DNA of 64,000 nucleotides, from NCBI GenBank assembly GCA_963930645.1, contig OZ005648.1:248907436-248971435 (forward strand). Reading direction: 5' to 3'. Within the stretch, counting starts at the first letter, position 1, and each line of letters starts with the position of its first letter. The notes beneath the pieces are model-generated. The model did no database searches. It saw nothing but the letters and a program-made list of their open reading frames with translations, and had not been told where the DNA came from. This document shows, one piece after another, positions 34,040 to 47,530 of the stretch. The stretch is from Salticus scenicus (lineage: Eukaryota > Arthropoda > Arachnida > Araneae > Salticidae). Both the position numbers and the translations under genes were made by a program.

Positions 34040-37000
34040 AACACTTTCCAACAAGGTTGAAAAGTGTTTATGACTTGGGTTTGTCTGTCTGTCTGTCCGT
34101 CTGTCTGTCCGCGCTCTAACTCCCGTAAATATTTATGGAATTTCTTGAAACTAATATATGTTATTGAAGTTCACTATCGGATGTGCCCTATTGAAAATGG
34201 AGTTCATACCTTGACTGGTTTGCGTACAGGGACTCCCAAAAATATTTCAAAGCATTGTGTTCTATGAGAGGCATTTGCATAAACCATATTTTTATACCCT
34301 TACTGTACAAAAATCTTCATGAAATTAAAATATGTTATACGAGTTCACTATCGGATGTTCCCTATTGAAAATGGAGTTTACACCTCTACTGGTTTGTGTA
34401 CACGGACCGCCGAAAATATTTCAAAGCATTGTGTTCTATGAGAGGCATTTCCATAAACCATATTTTCATACCCTTACTGTACAGAAATCTTAATGAAATT
34501 AAAATATGTCATACGAGTTCACAACCGAATGTTCCTTACTGAAAATGGAGTTTATACCTCTAATGGTTTGTGTACAGGGACCCCCGAAAATATTTCAAAG
34601 CATTGTGTTCTATGAGAGGCATTTCCATAAACCATATTTTCATACCCTTACTGTACAAAAATCTTAATGAAATTAAAATATGTCATACGAGTTCACAACC
34701 GAATGTTCCTTACTGAAAATGGAGTTTATACCTCTACTGGTTTGTGTACAGGGACCCCCAAAAATATTTCAAAGCATTGTATTCTAAGAGAGTCATTTCT
34801 ATAAACCATATTTTCATACCCTTATTGTGCAAAAATCTTAATGAAATTGAAATATGTTATACAAGTTTATTATCGAATGTTCCCTGTTGAAAATGGAGTT
34901 TATACCTCTAGTGGTTTGTGTACAGGGACCCCCGAAAATATTTCAAAGCATTGTGTTCTATGAGAGGCATTTCTCTAAACCATATTTTCATACCCGTATT
35001 GTACACAAATGAAATTCAAATATGTCATTCAACGTCACTATCGGATGTTTTCTGTATAAAATGGAGTAAATACCACCACTGATTTGTGTACAGGGAGACA
35101 CAAAAGTATTCCAAAGCATAACGTTTTAAGAGAGATATTTCTAAAAACTAAATTTTAATAACTTTACTTTGAACGAAGATTTATGAAATTGAAACATGTT
35201 ATTTATAAGTACAAAATAAAGTGCTTTGCATAGAATATAGCATGATTAGCATTAGATTTTCAGGGTGATACAAAAATATTCAGTTATATAAAGAGCTATT
35301 AATAAATATTTGCTAATATTGTACTTTCGTTTACATTAAGCGTTTTTAACATTTCCCAACAAGGTTGAAAAGTGTTAATGACTTCAATTTGTCTGTCTGT
35401 CTGTCTGTGTGTCTGTCTGCGCTCTAACTCCCGTAAATATTTGTGGAATTTCTTGAAACTGATATGTTATTCAATTTCACTATCGGATGTTCCTTATTGA
35501 AAATGGAGTTTATGCCCGAAAGTATTCCAAAGCTTTGTGTTCTATGAGAGGTATTTCTATAAATCATATATTTTCATACCTTTACTGCACACATATCTTA
35601 ATGAAATTGAAATATGTTATTCAAATTCACTATTGGATGTTTCCTGTATAAAATGGATTAAATACCACTACTGTTTTATATACAAGGACACTCAAAAGTA
35701 TTCTAAAGCATTGCGTTCTATGAGAGATATTTCTATAAATCAAATTTTAATAACCTAATTTTCCACAAAGCTTAATGAAATTGAAATATGTTATTCATAT
35801 AAACAAAAGAATGCTTTACATAGAATATAGCATGATTAGCATTGGATTTACAGGGTGACACAAAAATATTATGTTATATTAAGCGCTATTAATAAAAATT
35901 TACTAGAATTCTATTTTCGTTTACATTAAGCATTTTTAACAATTTCTAACATTTTTTTATGTGTGAATATGATATCAATTTGTGTATCTGTCTGTCTGTC
36001 CGTATGATTGTCTGCCCGCGCTCTAACTACTGTAAATATTTATGGAATTTTTTGAAACTGATATATGTTATTCAAGTTTACACTCAGATGTTCCCTATTG
36101 GAAATGGAGTTTATACCTCTACTGGTTTGTGTACAGGGACACCCGAAAAAATTTCAAAGAGTTGTGTTCTGTGAGAGGTATTTCTATATACCATATTTTC
36201 ATGCATTTACTGTACAAAATCTTCATGAAATTGAAATATGTTATTCAAGTTCACTATTGGATGTTTCCTATATAAAATAGATTACATACCACCACTAGTT
36301 TATATACAGGGACTCTCAAAAGTACTCCAAAGCATTGCGTTTTTTGTGAGATATTTCTATAAATCAAATTTTAATAACTTTACTTTCCACGAAGTTTTAG
36401 GAAGTTCAAGTATGTTATTTATATGTACAAAAGAATTCTTTGCATAGAATATAGCATTGTTATCATTAGATTTACAGGGTGATACAAAAATATTCAGTTA
36501 TATTAAGATCTATTAATAAAAAATTGCTAGAATTGTACTTTCGTTTACATTAAGCGTTTTTAACACTTTCTATCCTTTTTTTAGTGCGAATATAATTTCA
36601 ATTTCTGTATCTGTCTGACTGTTCTTCTGTCCGTCTGTCTGTCTCTCTGTCTGATTTTCTGCGTTGCAATTCCCGTAAATATTTATGGAATTTCCTTAAT
36701 CCGATATATTTTATTCAAGTTCACTATCGGATGTTCCCTATTGAAAATGGAGTGAATACCTTTTCTGGTTTGCGTACAGGGATACCCAAAAGTATTCGAA
36801 AGCATTGTGTTCTATGAGAGGTGTTTTTATAAACCAAATTTTAATACCTTCAATGTATAGAAATTTTAATGAAATGTTAATATGTTATTCAATTCCCTAT
36901 CGGATGTTTCCTATATGTAAAATAGAGTACATTTCTAACTGGTTTGTGTACAAGGACACTTGAAAGTATTCCAAAGCATTGTGTTGTATGAGAGTTATTT

Positions 37001-37852
37001 TTATAAACCAAATTTCAATATTTTTTTTTCCACAAAGCTTAATGCAGTTGAAATATATTGTTCGTATGCACAAAAGAGTGCCTTCTATGTAATATAGTAT
37101 GGTTAGCATTAGATTTACAGGGCCACACAAAAGTAATCAGTTACATTAAGAGCTATTAATAAAAATTTTCTGGAATTGCATTTTTGTTTACATGAGCGTT
37201 TTAACACTTTCTTATAATTTTAGTGGGAATATGATTTCAATTTGTGCATCTGTCTGTCAGATTGTCTATCTTTCTAACTGTTTGTCTCCGGCTCCTATCA
37301 TCCGTGAATAATTTCAGAATTTTTAAAAATGATACACTCATCTTCCCTATGGAATGTTCTTTATTTAAAATGTGATTAATAGATCCTGTACAACTAGTTT
37401 TTTTACAGGGACAACAACAACAACAATAAAAAAAAGCCAATGTATTACGTTTTAGGACAGAATTTTTTTAAAGTTATCTTTAAAAATCTATCTGTTATAA
37501 AAATCATAAAAACAGTGACATGTATTATTAATATTATAAAATATTGTTTTGTATAGAATATGATATGATTAACTTTCATATTTACAGCGCTACAGTAAAA
37601 TATTCAGAGAGATTAAAAGCTGTAATTATAATCTAACGGCTGCATTTTCTTTTCGTTAAGCCTTTTCAACACTTTCCAAAATGCCTAAGAGTAATTTTAA
37701 AATCAGTTAGTCTATCTGTATGTTTTTCAGTCCTTCTGTCTTTTGTGTGATATCGTAGGTAAAGAATATTAAAAGTTATTCGATACAACAATTGCGTACA
37801 GTTGGAAAGTGTTACTAATCAATGCGTTCTGCATGATTTTTCTTTCTTGTTT
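34040..37852 (+). repeat. Composite tandem array with palindromic unit boundaries and TCTG microsatellites
   Basis: Six units begin with AACACTTTCC-like sequence at about 34040, 35348, 35937, 36561, 37202 and 37671. Early units pair it with GTTGAAAAGTGTT to make a palindromic boundary. Each boundary is followed by a (TCTG)n tract, then CGCTCTAACTCCCGTAAATA and copies of a ~175-bp subrepeat with TTCCCTATTGAAAATGGAG and TTCTATGAGAGG. Unit 1 carries about six subrepeats and later units one or two. A truncated inverted copy lies at 56027-57925 and shares the same terminus (CTAATCAATGCG..GCATGATTTTTCTTTCTTG). Small open frames repeat with the units and lack domains. Confidence 0.85.
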
Positions 37853-38335
37853 AAGCCCGATATGACTATTTTTTCCAGTCAGCGATTTCGCATTGTCGCC
37901 ATTGGTAGTGTTCCACCTTGAATTTCATATTATATTTCTTTTTATGTCGAAAATAAATAAATAAATAAATTAACGTGGAAACATATTATTACTGAAAATA
38001 AAGTTCCTAAAATAATGATGACAATTTCTACTAAATTAAAATAAATGGAAAAGGCCGGAAAAAGCTTAAATTTAATAAAAGAAGTGTAAATTTCTGAAAG
38101 TAAACAAACTTTATGACATACATTTGACTATTAAAAACTTATTAAAATTATAAAATGTATATATCTATTATTTATGAAACAAAAATAAATAAATATCTTT
38201 CTTTTTATGACGAAAAAAAAAAAAAAAAAAAAAAAAAAACGAATGTGCAAGCATTAAAAAAAAAAAAAAAATAAATAAATAAAATAATAATAATAATAAT
38301 GAGAAAAATAAATTGAGAAAAATATTTCTAAAGAA

Positions 38336-38455
38336 ATGGATCAGCTTCAGTGTAGGACCCAGTGGCGAAATTCGAAATTTGGTGCTGGAGTAACTCGGAC
38401 GTTTCTCACCAATGCCTTTAGTTATGCAATTGCGATAGCTCTTTTGATCCGTTTT
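38336..38455 (+). repeat. Dispersed repeat, fourth copy
   Basis: ATCAGCTTCAGTGTAGGACC, GGTGCTGGAGTAACTCGGAC, GTTTCTCACCAA and TTGCGATAGC align with the repeat at 33425 and with the internal blocks of both Helitrons. This copy is more diverged. Confidence 0.65.
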
Positions 38456-39501
38456 TTTTCCCCGTCTCAAAGTTCTATTTCTGAGTAGCTGTTTCGATCA
38501 AAATTGCATTTGTTTTGCGTGGCACATATTCTTTTTTTCTTTCATTTTTTCTTTTTATTTCTTTCTTTTCTTTATTTTTTTTTTTATTATTATTTTTTTT
38601 TTTTTAACATATCTTTCGTAAATGCAAAAATTTTAAGACACTCATTTGGAGACAATTTAGATACAAGAAAATAATATAACCTCTTGCTATTCCCACAAAA
38701 TAAAATTGGAAAAAGAAAAAAAGAAAAAAATCGTGTTAAATTTTAGTTGAATTTCAAAGAATTCAAATACATTACGTCTATGGGGGAAAGTGCTCATATG
38801 TAGAGTTTAACATCCATAGACTTCACTAAACCAAATGAAACGAATATATATTTTTTATATGCGTAAAAACATGCCTCATGTATAATAAGGTAGGGAAATC
38901 ATTCTCTGTTCGTTTACAGGGCTGCACAAAAGAACTAGATAAAAGTGCGACAATAGTTGCAAATTGACGGAAGTGTATTTCAGGCTGGGCTATGTATTAT
39001 TACTATAGGATTATTTTTAGGTGCCCAATATGGTCTGTATATAATCTTTGAAAGATATACAGGGCTGCAAATATTTAAGCGATAATATTCTTTTTTGCTG
39101 TTAGTGGATGTGCTTTACTAATAATATTTTACCATTTCCAGGAAAGCTGCTCAGGAATTGAAATGAATTCTTCATAGAGATATGGTAAATAATGTATGTT
39201 TTTATGCTAAATATTCATTGCTTGTTTTTTGTATATTTACACGTTTTGAGGCTTCCTGATTACCGTAGTCAAGTTTTTTAACGTTTGATGTTTCTCTGTG
39301 TCTCTTAGAGTGACTTAAAAATGAATAATTTTATTAGATCCAAATGTTGTATTTTGAAGTTAATATAAGTTTGTTGCTGGAAAAGTTTGATGAAGACTAA
39401 TAAGTTTCAAGGAATGTTGCGTGTAAAAGTTGTCTGAATAATTTTGAGTGAACAGATTTAAATTCTATATAAATATAGGTGCAGTAATGAAACGGGGGGT
39501 T

Positions 39502-39523
39502 GAGGGGGGCGGTAGCCCCCCTC
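39502..39523. other. Strong GC hairpin
   Basis: GAGGGGGGC, loop GGTA, GCCCCCCTC: a perfect 9-bp stem preceded by GGGGGGTT. It resembles Helitron subterminal hairpins, but no CTRR terminus follows at the expected distance. Confidence 0.5.
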
Positions 39524-41442
39524 ACACAGAACTAATTTCCATATAAAACTCTTCCAAAGCCTAATTTGAATTGTTTTAACATAGATTTCGATATGTTATC
39601 TCTTAATCTCCAATCTGTATTTATAGTATTAAATTTCAGGGTAAGAGAAAGTCGTGTGATTGACACAACAGATTATTTCTACTGTCTAAGGACATTTTCA
39701 TTGAAAATTTCCCGCTAACTTTAAAGAAGCATATTTGTCGTATAGATTAAATTATACATATATTATAAACAAAAGTTAGAAGTGGATACTCAATAAAACA
39801 CCCTGTTCATGATACTGCCGCAATGCTGATGCACTTTAAGTAAAGATAAACGGAAAACACTGTCAGGTTTCTAAACATTTCAACTGATATTGATTAACAA
39901 GTTTCGTGTATTTCTAACTGTATAAAATATGCAATATAAGTATTTTGATTTTATTTATTTATTTATTTATTTTAAGAATAAATTTAACATTCTAAATCCT
40001 TTTAAAAATCGTAAATATTTCTTTTTCCCATTTTAGAATTCTTCATCTATCGTTTTTCTCATAGAATAAATATACAATGAAAACCATCATATTTACAAGC
40101 GATAAACTGCCAACTATGGAAACCACACTTTTTAACAATATGAACTCACTCAGAGCAGCTTACATTAGCGAAAACATATCTTGAATTTTCTAAAAATTTA
40201 TCTTTCGCAACCTCCACCCCTCCCTTCCATCAGCCCCATTTTCTCACATAACATTTTCTTTACAACTTGCCCTGAGGACATTTTTACCCAATAGTGCTTT
40301 TTGCTTCTGTAAAATCTCAAGATGCGCATCTTTTTCAACCCCCCTTTTAAATATTTTTGCTCTTGAATAACATCTTTAACATCCTACATCCGTTGGGGCA
40401 AGAAAACACAGCGTAGATAATTAACTCACCTGTGGGCAAAGTAGTGCCAAACGCGTGTGTTGTATATGTTTATTTAGCTGAAAATGATAGAACGTGTTTT
40501 TGAATTTAAAAGAAAATAAAAATGTTTGATGGCTTGTCCTTTTAATGGACGCTCCCATTATCTTATACAGCTGGAGAGATTGTTTGTTATTTGTCGTGAT
40601 TATATTCCTGTAAAATGTTGAGATAAGTTGAAGTCGCTTCAGGCTGTAATCCGGATTTTGCATATTTAAAAAAACAGTATACATAATGTTGGTTTGTTCT
40701 TGGTTGTAATTGTTTTGCTTTGGTTGTTATTTTTCGTTAGCTTTCATATTTCAGATATAAAAAAGATCGTGATAATAATAATCGAGTTGTAATGGTGAAT
40801 AGAAAAATCTTGATTGAAAGCTGTATAGAGTAATAATTTATGTAGAGTTAAAATTTACCTAGCGGCATTAAAAAGGGGACTTTTTATTGAATAGTTTTAT
40901 CAATAAAAGTAAATTTCTGTTGAATATGAATAGATTTACAGTATAAAATTCGACTAGTGATTTTTTTTTTATTATACGTAGTCTGCTTGACGATTCAGCT
41001 GACGAAGTATACTTGGAAATCTTTTATGATTATATCCGTTGCAAGGTTCTTTCCAACAGTACCATACCACCATTTTCGAATAATAAACTTTTGTAATGAT
41101 GCAATAATATTTTTTATTAGATAAAACCGAAATTTATATTCGAAAAAAAAAAAAAAATTAAAAGAGCATTCATTTGAGAGCATTGTTCTGAAAAATTGGA
41201 TTAATTGACAACCATAATTACAGAAAAAATGCCATCAGGAAAAAAAGTTGTACAAGATATCCCCACGGGATGTTGGGGAAAAAAAAAGAATTTATGATGG
41301 GTGTTATAAAATACCGATTATAAAATAGCTCTCTTTTATTAGACTTTTTTAAAAAGAGGAAATATAGAAATTTGAAATTTAATTCATGCGGAAAATTTCA
41401 TTGTTCTTTAAAGCAATAAACAAAAAAAAAAAAAAAAAAAAA
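39524..41442. other. AT-rich non-coding stretch
   Basis: No gene is supported. The open frame at 40421-40684 (minus) has no recognisable domain. The stretch ends with a poly-A run that abuts Helitron 2. Confidence 0.4.
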
Positions 41443-43282
41443 TCTATATTAATAAAATCAGACTTTTGTCTGAAATTTGTCGGAATCGAAAAATTTTGCG
41501 ATATCTTCACGTTTCACACCCCATGAAAGCCGAAAATGACTTCAGAAAATTTTGCCTGTGTGTGTGTGTGTCATCGTGTCTGTATGTCGCTTTTTTTGTC
41601 CGGGCATCACTCGAGAACAACTGGACGGAATTCAACGGCGCTTGGCAGAAACTTAGGTCTTCACCCAACTTAAAATTATATCTATAGAAATTTTTCAAAA
41701 TTATGATAAGTGTTTAAATTGTGGGTAAAAAACGCCTGCGCATGGGCCATAAATATTTTTTCCCTAAAACGCTTTGAATGGAAAAATAAAATATAAAAAT
41801 AATTTTTAGGATAAAGACTTTTTTATTCGCGTGATTCGCACAACAAATTATGAAAAGATTGAAATGAACTTTTGCTATCTAAATTCCATACTTTAGTTAA
41901 TTTTAAAAAATCTAATTGTCGTATCGAAAAACTGTTTACACCCCAGGATTCAGAAAAATCACCCCTTTCATTTGGTACTGAATTTGTAACGATAGGTCTG
42001 ATATTTCTAATTTATTTTTCCCCTTTTCCATTTTTCCGTTGCCACTTAAATTTCATACTTTAGTTATTTTTTAAAAATCTAATTGTCGCATCGAAAAACT
42101 GTTTGCACCCCTGGATTCAGAAAAATCGCCCCTTTCATTTGGTATCAAATTTATAAATATAGGTCTGATATTTCTAGTTTATTTCACCCTTTTTCTTTTT
42201 CAACCCAGATTCGGCAGAAGGTTTTATATTTATATATTTTTTTATTTTCCAGAAATAAAATGAAATATTTTAAATTTCAAGTGAATAATAATAAAAATTA
42301 GAGAGAAAAATACCTACAAAAGTTGGTGATTTCTTTCTTTTTTTTTTTTTTAATCAGGTATTTGTATGTGGATAAATATTTTCATAGAGATGTTTGACAT
42401 CAGTTTAATATTTTTATTTAACTAAGCAGTACTTTTCTTTCCTGCAGTAAAACATTTTTTTTTTTTTTTGTTATTATATACCTTATATGAGGTTCTTTTA
42501 TGTTCTCCTCTTGATTGTAAATGATTATAATTTGGATTTTATTACGATTTTTTATTTTTATTTTGTAAATATCAGAAAAGCGTTTTTATTTTATTTTATT
42601 TATTTATTTATTTTGTGTATGGAACAGCTTTAGTATCGGATCCCTTTGACAAAATTTGAAATTCGGCACCGAAGTAGCTCGGACGTTTCTCGCCAAGATC
42701 TTTAATTGCACAATTGAGATAGCCAATTCAGTTCATCGCAAAAATGGCTTAAAATATTTAAAGTCACCAAAGGGGTCTTATACAAAAGCTGCGCTTTTTG
42801 TATTTATTTATTTATAATATTTTCTATTAAAGAGTTCTGTGGTCACGAAATTTGGTGCGTAAATTGATTGTATGCATCCGGCACTTATTGTAACTGGATT
42901 TCAGGAAATTCGAAATCCCCCCCCCCCCCCCCCCCCCACTTTCTCGGAGTTGGAGTGTAATAAATATGCGTAAAAACCTGTTTTGCCGTTTGAATTCGCC
43001 TTGAATTTTCTCAGAATGGCGAATTTTTGTAAGTGGATATTGATTAAGTGTACGCATTATGTACATTAGTGGGATTTTGCAAAGCTTCTAACTCACCCGC
43101 TGAGGAAGGGGAAATAAGAAGTGGATAAGTTGCAGCCGAAGGCAGTGGGGACCCAGACTCCTCACGTTGCTAGCGAGAAAACCTCTACTAATCACAGCGA
43201 GGACTTAGTTTATTAATAAAGATATGGGATTTTGACAACTTATTTAAGTTTAATGTCCAGCGAAGCGGGCAAAGCCTGCTAG
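41443..43282 (+). mobile_element. Helitron 2 (1840 bp), non-autonomous
   Basis: The element starts TCTATATTAATAAAATCAGA after host A (directly after a poly-A run) and ends with the hairpin AGCGGGC-AAA-GCCTGCT and CTAG before host T. It is collinear with Helitron 1 over the first ~770 bp, the GGAACAGCTTTAG block (about 42620) and the last ~450 bp. It lacks the minisatellite, the Rep remnant and the duplicated segment. A C-run of about 20 lies at 42917-42937. No gene is supported; it is mobilisable only in trans. Confidence 0.9.
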
Positions 43283-43742
43283 TTGCAAATATATTTTCTT
43301 TGTCGAAGACGAAGTTAAATGTGCAGACCAAATTTAGCAGTAAAACGCATCGAAATATTAGTGTTGAATAACGATGAATAATTTTGTGACAACCGCAAAT
43401 CGCAAAATAACAAGCATTTGCTTTAATTCAAAACAGTTAAGCATGCCCAGCCAGTAGTCAAGTATTTAGCAGAAAAAATAGGTTTGGTTACAGCACTTGC
43501 GTTGCTGCTTTCATACTACACTCGTACTCTCTTGTTTGCCTAATCAAAGGAATGCTTAATTGTTTAGACTTGAAGAAATAGTTATGTGCTTGTGGAATTT
43601 GTAAATGTTTCTTACAACCTCATTCATTAGATCAAATTTTATTCAGATTACTTCAGATTTTTTTTTTTTTTTTTAATTTTCTATCTATTGATTTTAGAAA
43701 ATACTTTTGAGGAATATGTGTAATAAATTTCATTTAAAAACT

Positions 43743-43746
<4 letters not shown>

Positions 43747-43779
<33 letters not shown>
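43747..43779. repeat. (TA)n microsatellite
   Basis: About 16 TA dinucleotides in an AT-rich flank between Helitron 2 and the SINE at 44170. Confidence 0.9.
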
Positions 43780-43781
<2 letters not shown>

Positions 43782-44169
43782 TTTTAAAATTTTAAAATTT
43801 TTCAACAGCTAACATTAAATATACACTGAAATACAACATTAAAGCACTTTGGTATCTATAAGGGTTAGTCAAATAAAATATGAACTGCGAATATATTTTG
43901 TAAGGTTTATTAGTTATATTACAATGCACACATAATTTCAAAATGAACAGCTGCATACATTCGATAATATAGTGAGTAAATGAAATAAAAATGTATGTAC
44001 ATTCGCACGTGAAGGTAACAGAAACGTATGTCGTAAGCACACAGCACCAAATCTGATGTTAAAGACAGTTTATCGGTTTATAGAGAATTAAATCATATAT
44101 ATATATATGTGTGTGTATGTGTGTGTGTGCGTGTGTGTTTTAACTATTACATATAAACACCATGTTGGT

Positions 44170-44488
44170 AAAAACGGCTGGGTTTAGCGTCGCATTAGTG
44201 CTGCACAATGGGCAATTGACGGCTATCTGCGACTCACCTCTAAGAATGGTCCGTAAACATGCCATCACAATTTTGATTCTCCACTAAAAGGGTCGGATCG
44301 CTCCCTCGCTTTGGCGACCCCCAGAAGTATAATTTGGATGGGAACATGGAAGACATTACGTCCACAACAGATTTTACGGGCACTGGCCACCATTAGTGTA
44401 CACGACATTTTTGGCCGGCTGGAGTATCGAACTCGCAATCTTCCAATTATGAGCTCGGTTCTCTTCCGACCGGGTTATAGCATCCCTT
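44170..44488 (-). mobile_element. tRNA-derived SINE, copy 3
   Basis: Same family as the copies at 7566 and 7985. On the minus strand, GCTATAACCCGGTCGGAAGA and GAGCTCATAATTGGAAGATT are followed by GCGAGTTCGATACTCCAGCC. The body matches through GACATTACGTCCACAACAGA. This copy lacks the (CCTA)n tail. Confidence 0.75.
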
Positions 44489-44499
44489 AACAAGATCAT

Positions 44500-45560
44500 G
44501 AAAAACAGCTATAAAGTAAGCCTTTGGTTGTTTGTGCAATCATTCTTCAGCGTGTACATACATTATTTTTGTCTGTAAGCTCGCGTTCCTTCAATGCTTT
44601 TTTTATACATTCAGTCCCATACACATTCGTCCTTTGTCTGTAAATGTCCACTCCATAAACACATTCGACACACAATTATTATACCTCCATCTTCTTGGAA
44701 GAAAGAATTCCTGACACAACTCTTCTCTGCTTCCGGAACGTTTCAGTTTGTGAAACCGATACATGATAGCTTATTCCATCATCGGTGCTCCCCAGATATA
44801 CTGTGTCATTTACCACAAATGTTTCAAAGTTCTACAGTTCTACTTTTAGGAACTTGTAACACCATAGTGGTTATCACTGTCATACCTTTATTTGAATAAG
44901 CTTTATGTAACTTCAACCAAGTGCGTTATTTTTATATTTGACGTATTATAGAGTTTATGTAGGATACACTGCTGGCTCTAAATAATGTTCTACGCTCTGA
45001 AGACACCTGGAGTAACTTTATATCAAATTTGCTCCATGCAGGAATGTGCAAAAGGTTAGCATTTTAGTACGTAACAAAACAGTTGCGAGTAACACCATAT
45101 ACGTTCTGCATAAGAGAAGAAATCGCATTTGAATACAGGTTGTTTGTGTCAAAATCGTATAACGTCTCGTATAAAATGCAGCAATTCATACACCAGTACG
45201 AATTTGAATTCGAGCGCTCCAGGATTATCATTTATCGAATTGCAATTTATCACCGGGTCATATTTCACCTCGCATTGGTCGGAATCGCGTGAAATAGCAT
45301 TGGTCGAAATCATAATTATGGAATTTGTGGATAGTAGGAGACCATTTCAGATGTCATGCAGAATTTTAGACACACCAGGCTAGTTCAGCAGGAAAGAAAT
45401 GCTGTCTACTCGGAATTGCGGTATTTTACGCTCATTTTAAGTTTGACAATGTCCGCAAGTATAGTGCAACTACCTTTGCAGCAACTAGAACCTGAGTGAT
45501 AAAATTCGGTATAATCGGTAGTAGAATGATGTCATTTTTTATGACGGAATTCGATTGCAA
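44500..45560. other. Unassigned segment of balanced composition
   Basis: The segment is less AT-rich than its neighbours and has several overlapping open frames of 60-101 codons on the plus strand (for example 44594-44899 and 45083-45292). None shows a domain, signal peptide or repeat I recognise. Absence of homopolymers could mean old exonic or constrained sequence, or just a different repeat family. Confidence 0.3.
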
Positions 45561-46699
45561 AAGGTTAATGTGGGATTAATCAGAAAATTTAGTAAACAAA
45601 GTAAAATAAATGTAAGTTAATTAAAATAAATTTTTCCGATCTTGTAGAGTTCAAACAATTTTTATTTTCAATAAGAAAATTACTTGAGAAAAATTACCAA
45701 AAATAAAATTATAAAAAATATAAAAAGTATTACTTTTTCCGCATTTCAGCATTACAGAGATTAACTGCCTAATGAAACTTTAACAAACTGCTAAATTGTA
45801 ATACAAATTTAATTCTGAAACAATGAGATTAAAAATATTACAAAACCTACTTATCTAAGATTAGATTATTGATACAGTTCAGAGGTTCCACATTAATGTA
45901 GAAGAAATTGAATATCACATCTCCTTTTACAGGTATCCTTAATACTAAAGTGCAGAAACTAGTCCGCAGATTCTCACGTCATTGGGTCATCCATCAAAAG
46001 CGTTTGACGGCAAAATGATTTATAGCACTGGCAAAACAAGAAAGGTCTTAAGACAATACATCAACTGTTTTATGCGTAAAATAAAGAAGTGTGTCGCTAC
46101 AATTTTTATCACATATCTTATTTCAAGAAAGAAGAGGGAAAATTTATTGATAGCAACTGAGTAATTTATATCATTTTAATAAAGAGTTTTATTTTTAGCA
46201 TTTCTCTGCACTTAAAATAAACATCTGCCAATGAACAATGCATTGTTAAAAAATGTCCAGTAAACAATTTAGTTTAATTATATATTTTTAAATAAATCAC
46301 TTACAAATAAAGTTACATTTAAATAGAAAAATATACCATAGTAAAGGAATTATTACTAATATTTATTTATTTATTTTTATTTATTTACTTATTTAAATTT
46401 TTTGACAGGTCCTCTAAAAGAAAATATACTTTGATTAAAAAATAAATAAATAAATAAATAAAAAATCTGGTGTGAAACAAACACACGACTTCCATTATCC
46501 ACTATTACACGTATTATATGCATTTTTTGGAGATATTATATGCATCTTGTGGAATTTTCCAGTAAGAGAAACTTGATACACGTATGAAGACATGTAAAAC
46601 AGAGTTCACATTGCAAGTTAAAAAAATAAAAAATAAAAAATAGATAGAATTATTTTTTTAAAACATTAATTTCCGAGATCTAAAACGGAACTACATAAT

Positions 46700-47530
46700 C
46701 AGAATGACCGTTAATATTCCTGTAATAACCACGCAATGCTTGAGAAAGGATATCTAAAATGGATTAATGAAACAAATTTCAAGAAAATCGTTAGAGCCGT
46801 TTTTGAGATACCAACTTTTACCAATACTTGGTATACTCGTTTAGAATTATGGATCTACGTTATGACTTGGTATACTAAATTATTGACCGGAAAACAATAA
46901 TCACATACAAAAGGATATTTAAAAGGAGTTAATATGGCGAGTTTGAAAAAAAAAAAATCTGTACAGCCGTTTTTAAAGGAACGCACTTGCAAGACCTGAA
47001 ATTGAGCTATTTATACAGGACGCTTATCAATTTTCCTGAACTAACCAACTGTATCATTCGAAAGGGCATCTAATAGAGTGTTTATGTAGTAACTTTTAAG
47101 AAAATCGTTGGAGCCTTTTTTGAGGTTTACCGACTTAAGGTCCCATTTCCGTTTCCGATTACCCACTTCTGGTATTTCAATTTTCACCAAAATTTGGAAG
47201 ATTCATATGTAGACCAGATCTGTATTAATTCTGAAGTTTCGTAGTTCTAACTTTATTAGTTTCGGAGATATGACAGCCAGAAAATTCCACACATACACCC
47301 ACACATGCGTACTCACTGACCTATTGTCAAAAACTATTTTGGACTCAGGAGGCATTAAAACGTGTAAATCAGGTAAAAACTCGATATCGAATTTTTGGAC
47401 CGAATACAATATTTCCATTACCTACGGTAGTAGGGTAATGGAAATAAAAATATTTGCTGCTTATACATTTCAAAGAATTAAACAGTTTTGCTTTAAATAT
47501 TTCATACTGGCCATTGATAACCTTGTTAAA
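46700..47530. repeat. Decayed repeat with GAGCCGTTTTTGAGATACC-type motifs and terminal hairpin
   Basis: AAAATCGTTAGAGCCGTTTT (about 46785) and AAAATCGTTGGAGCCTTTTT (about 47101), with GTACAGCCGTTTTT at about 46962, mark repeated units. The block closes with GTTTCGGAGATATGACAGCC and the hairpin ATTTCCATTACC / GGTAATGGAAAT (47411-47422, 47434-47445). This architecture is common in arthropod interspersed repeats. Open frames on both strands at 47203-47533 overlap it and are not supported as genes. Confidence 0.45.

Noticed and set aside
34064..36447. Recurring open frames with KYLWNFLKLIYVI-like peptides
   Set aside because: They recur because the DNA repeats; each copy is interrupted after about 70 codons and reading frames change between copies.
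34040..37813. Transposon bounded by AACACTTTCCAAC terminal inverted repeats
   Set aside because: Homology to the inverted copy continues 39 bp beyond the right repeat, so the repeat is a unit boundary and not the element end; no target duplication was seen.
44594..45383. Cluster of 69-101-codon open frames
   Set aside because: They overlap in different frames and I recognise no family; kept only as an unassigned balanced-composition segment.
45129..45383. Cloning-vector-like peptide resemblance in one frame
   Set aside because: The nucleotide sequence does not match common vector sequence; the resemblance is short and fortuitous.
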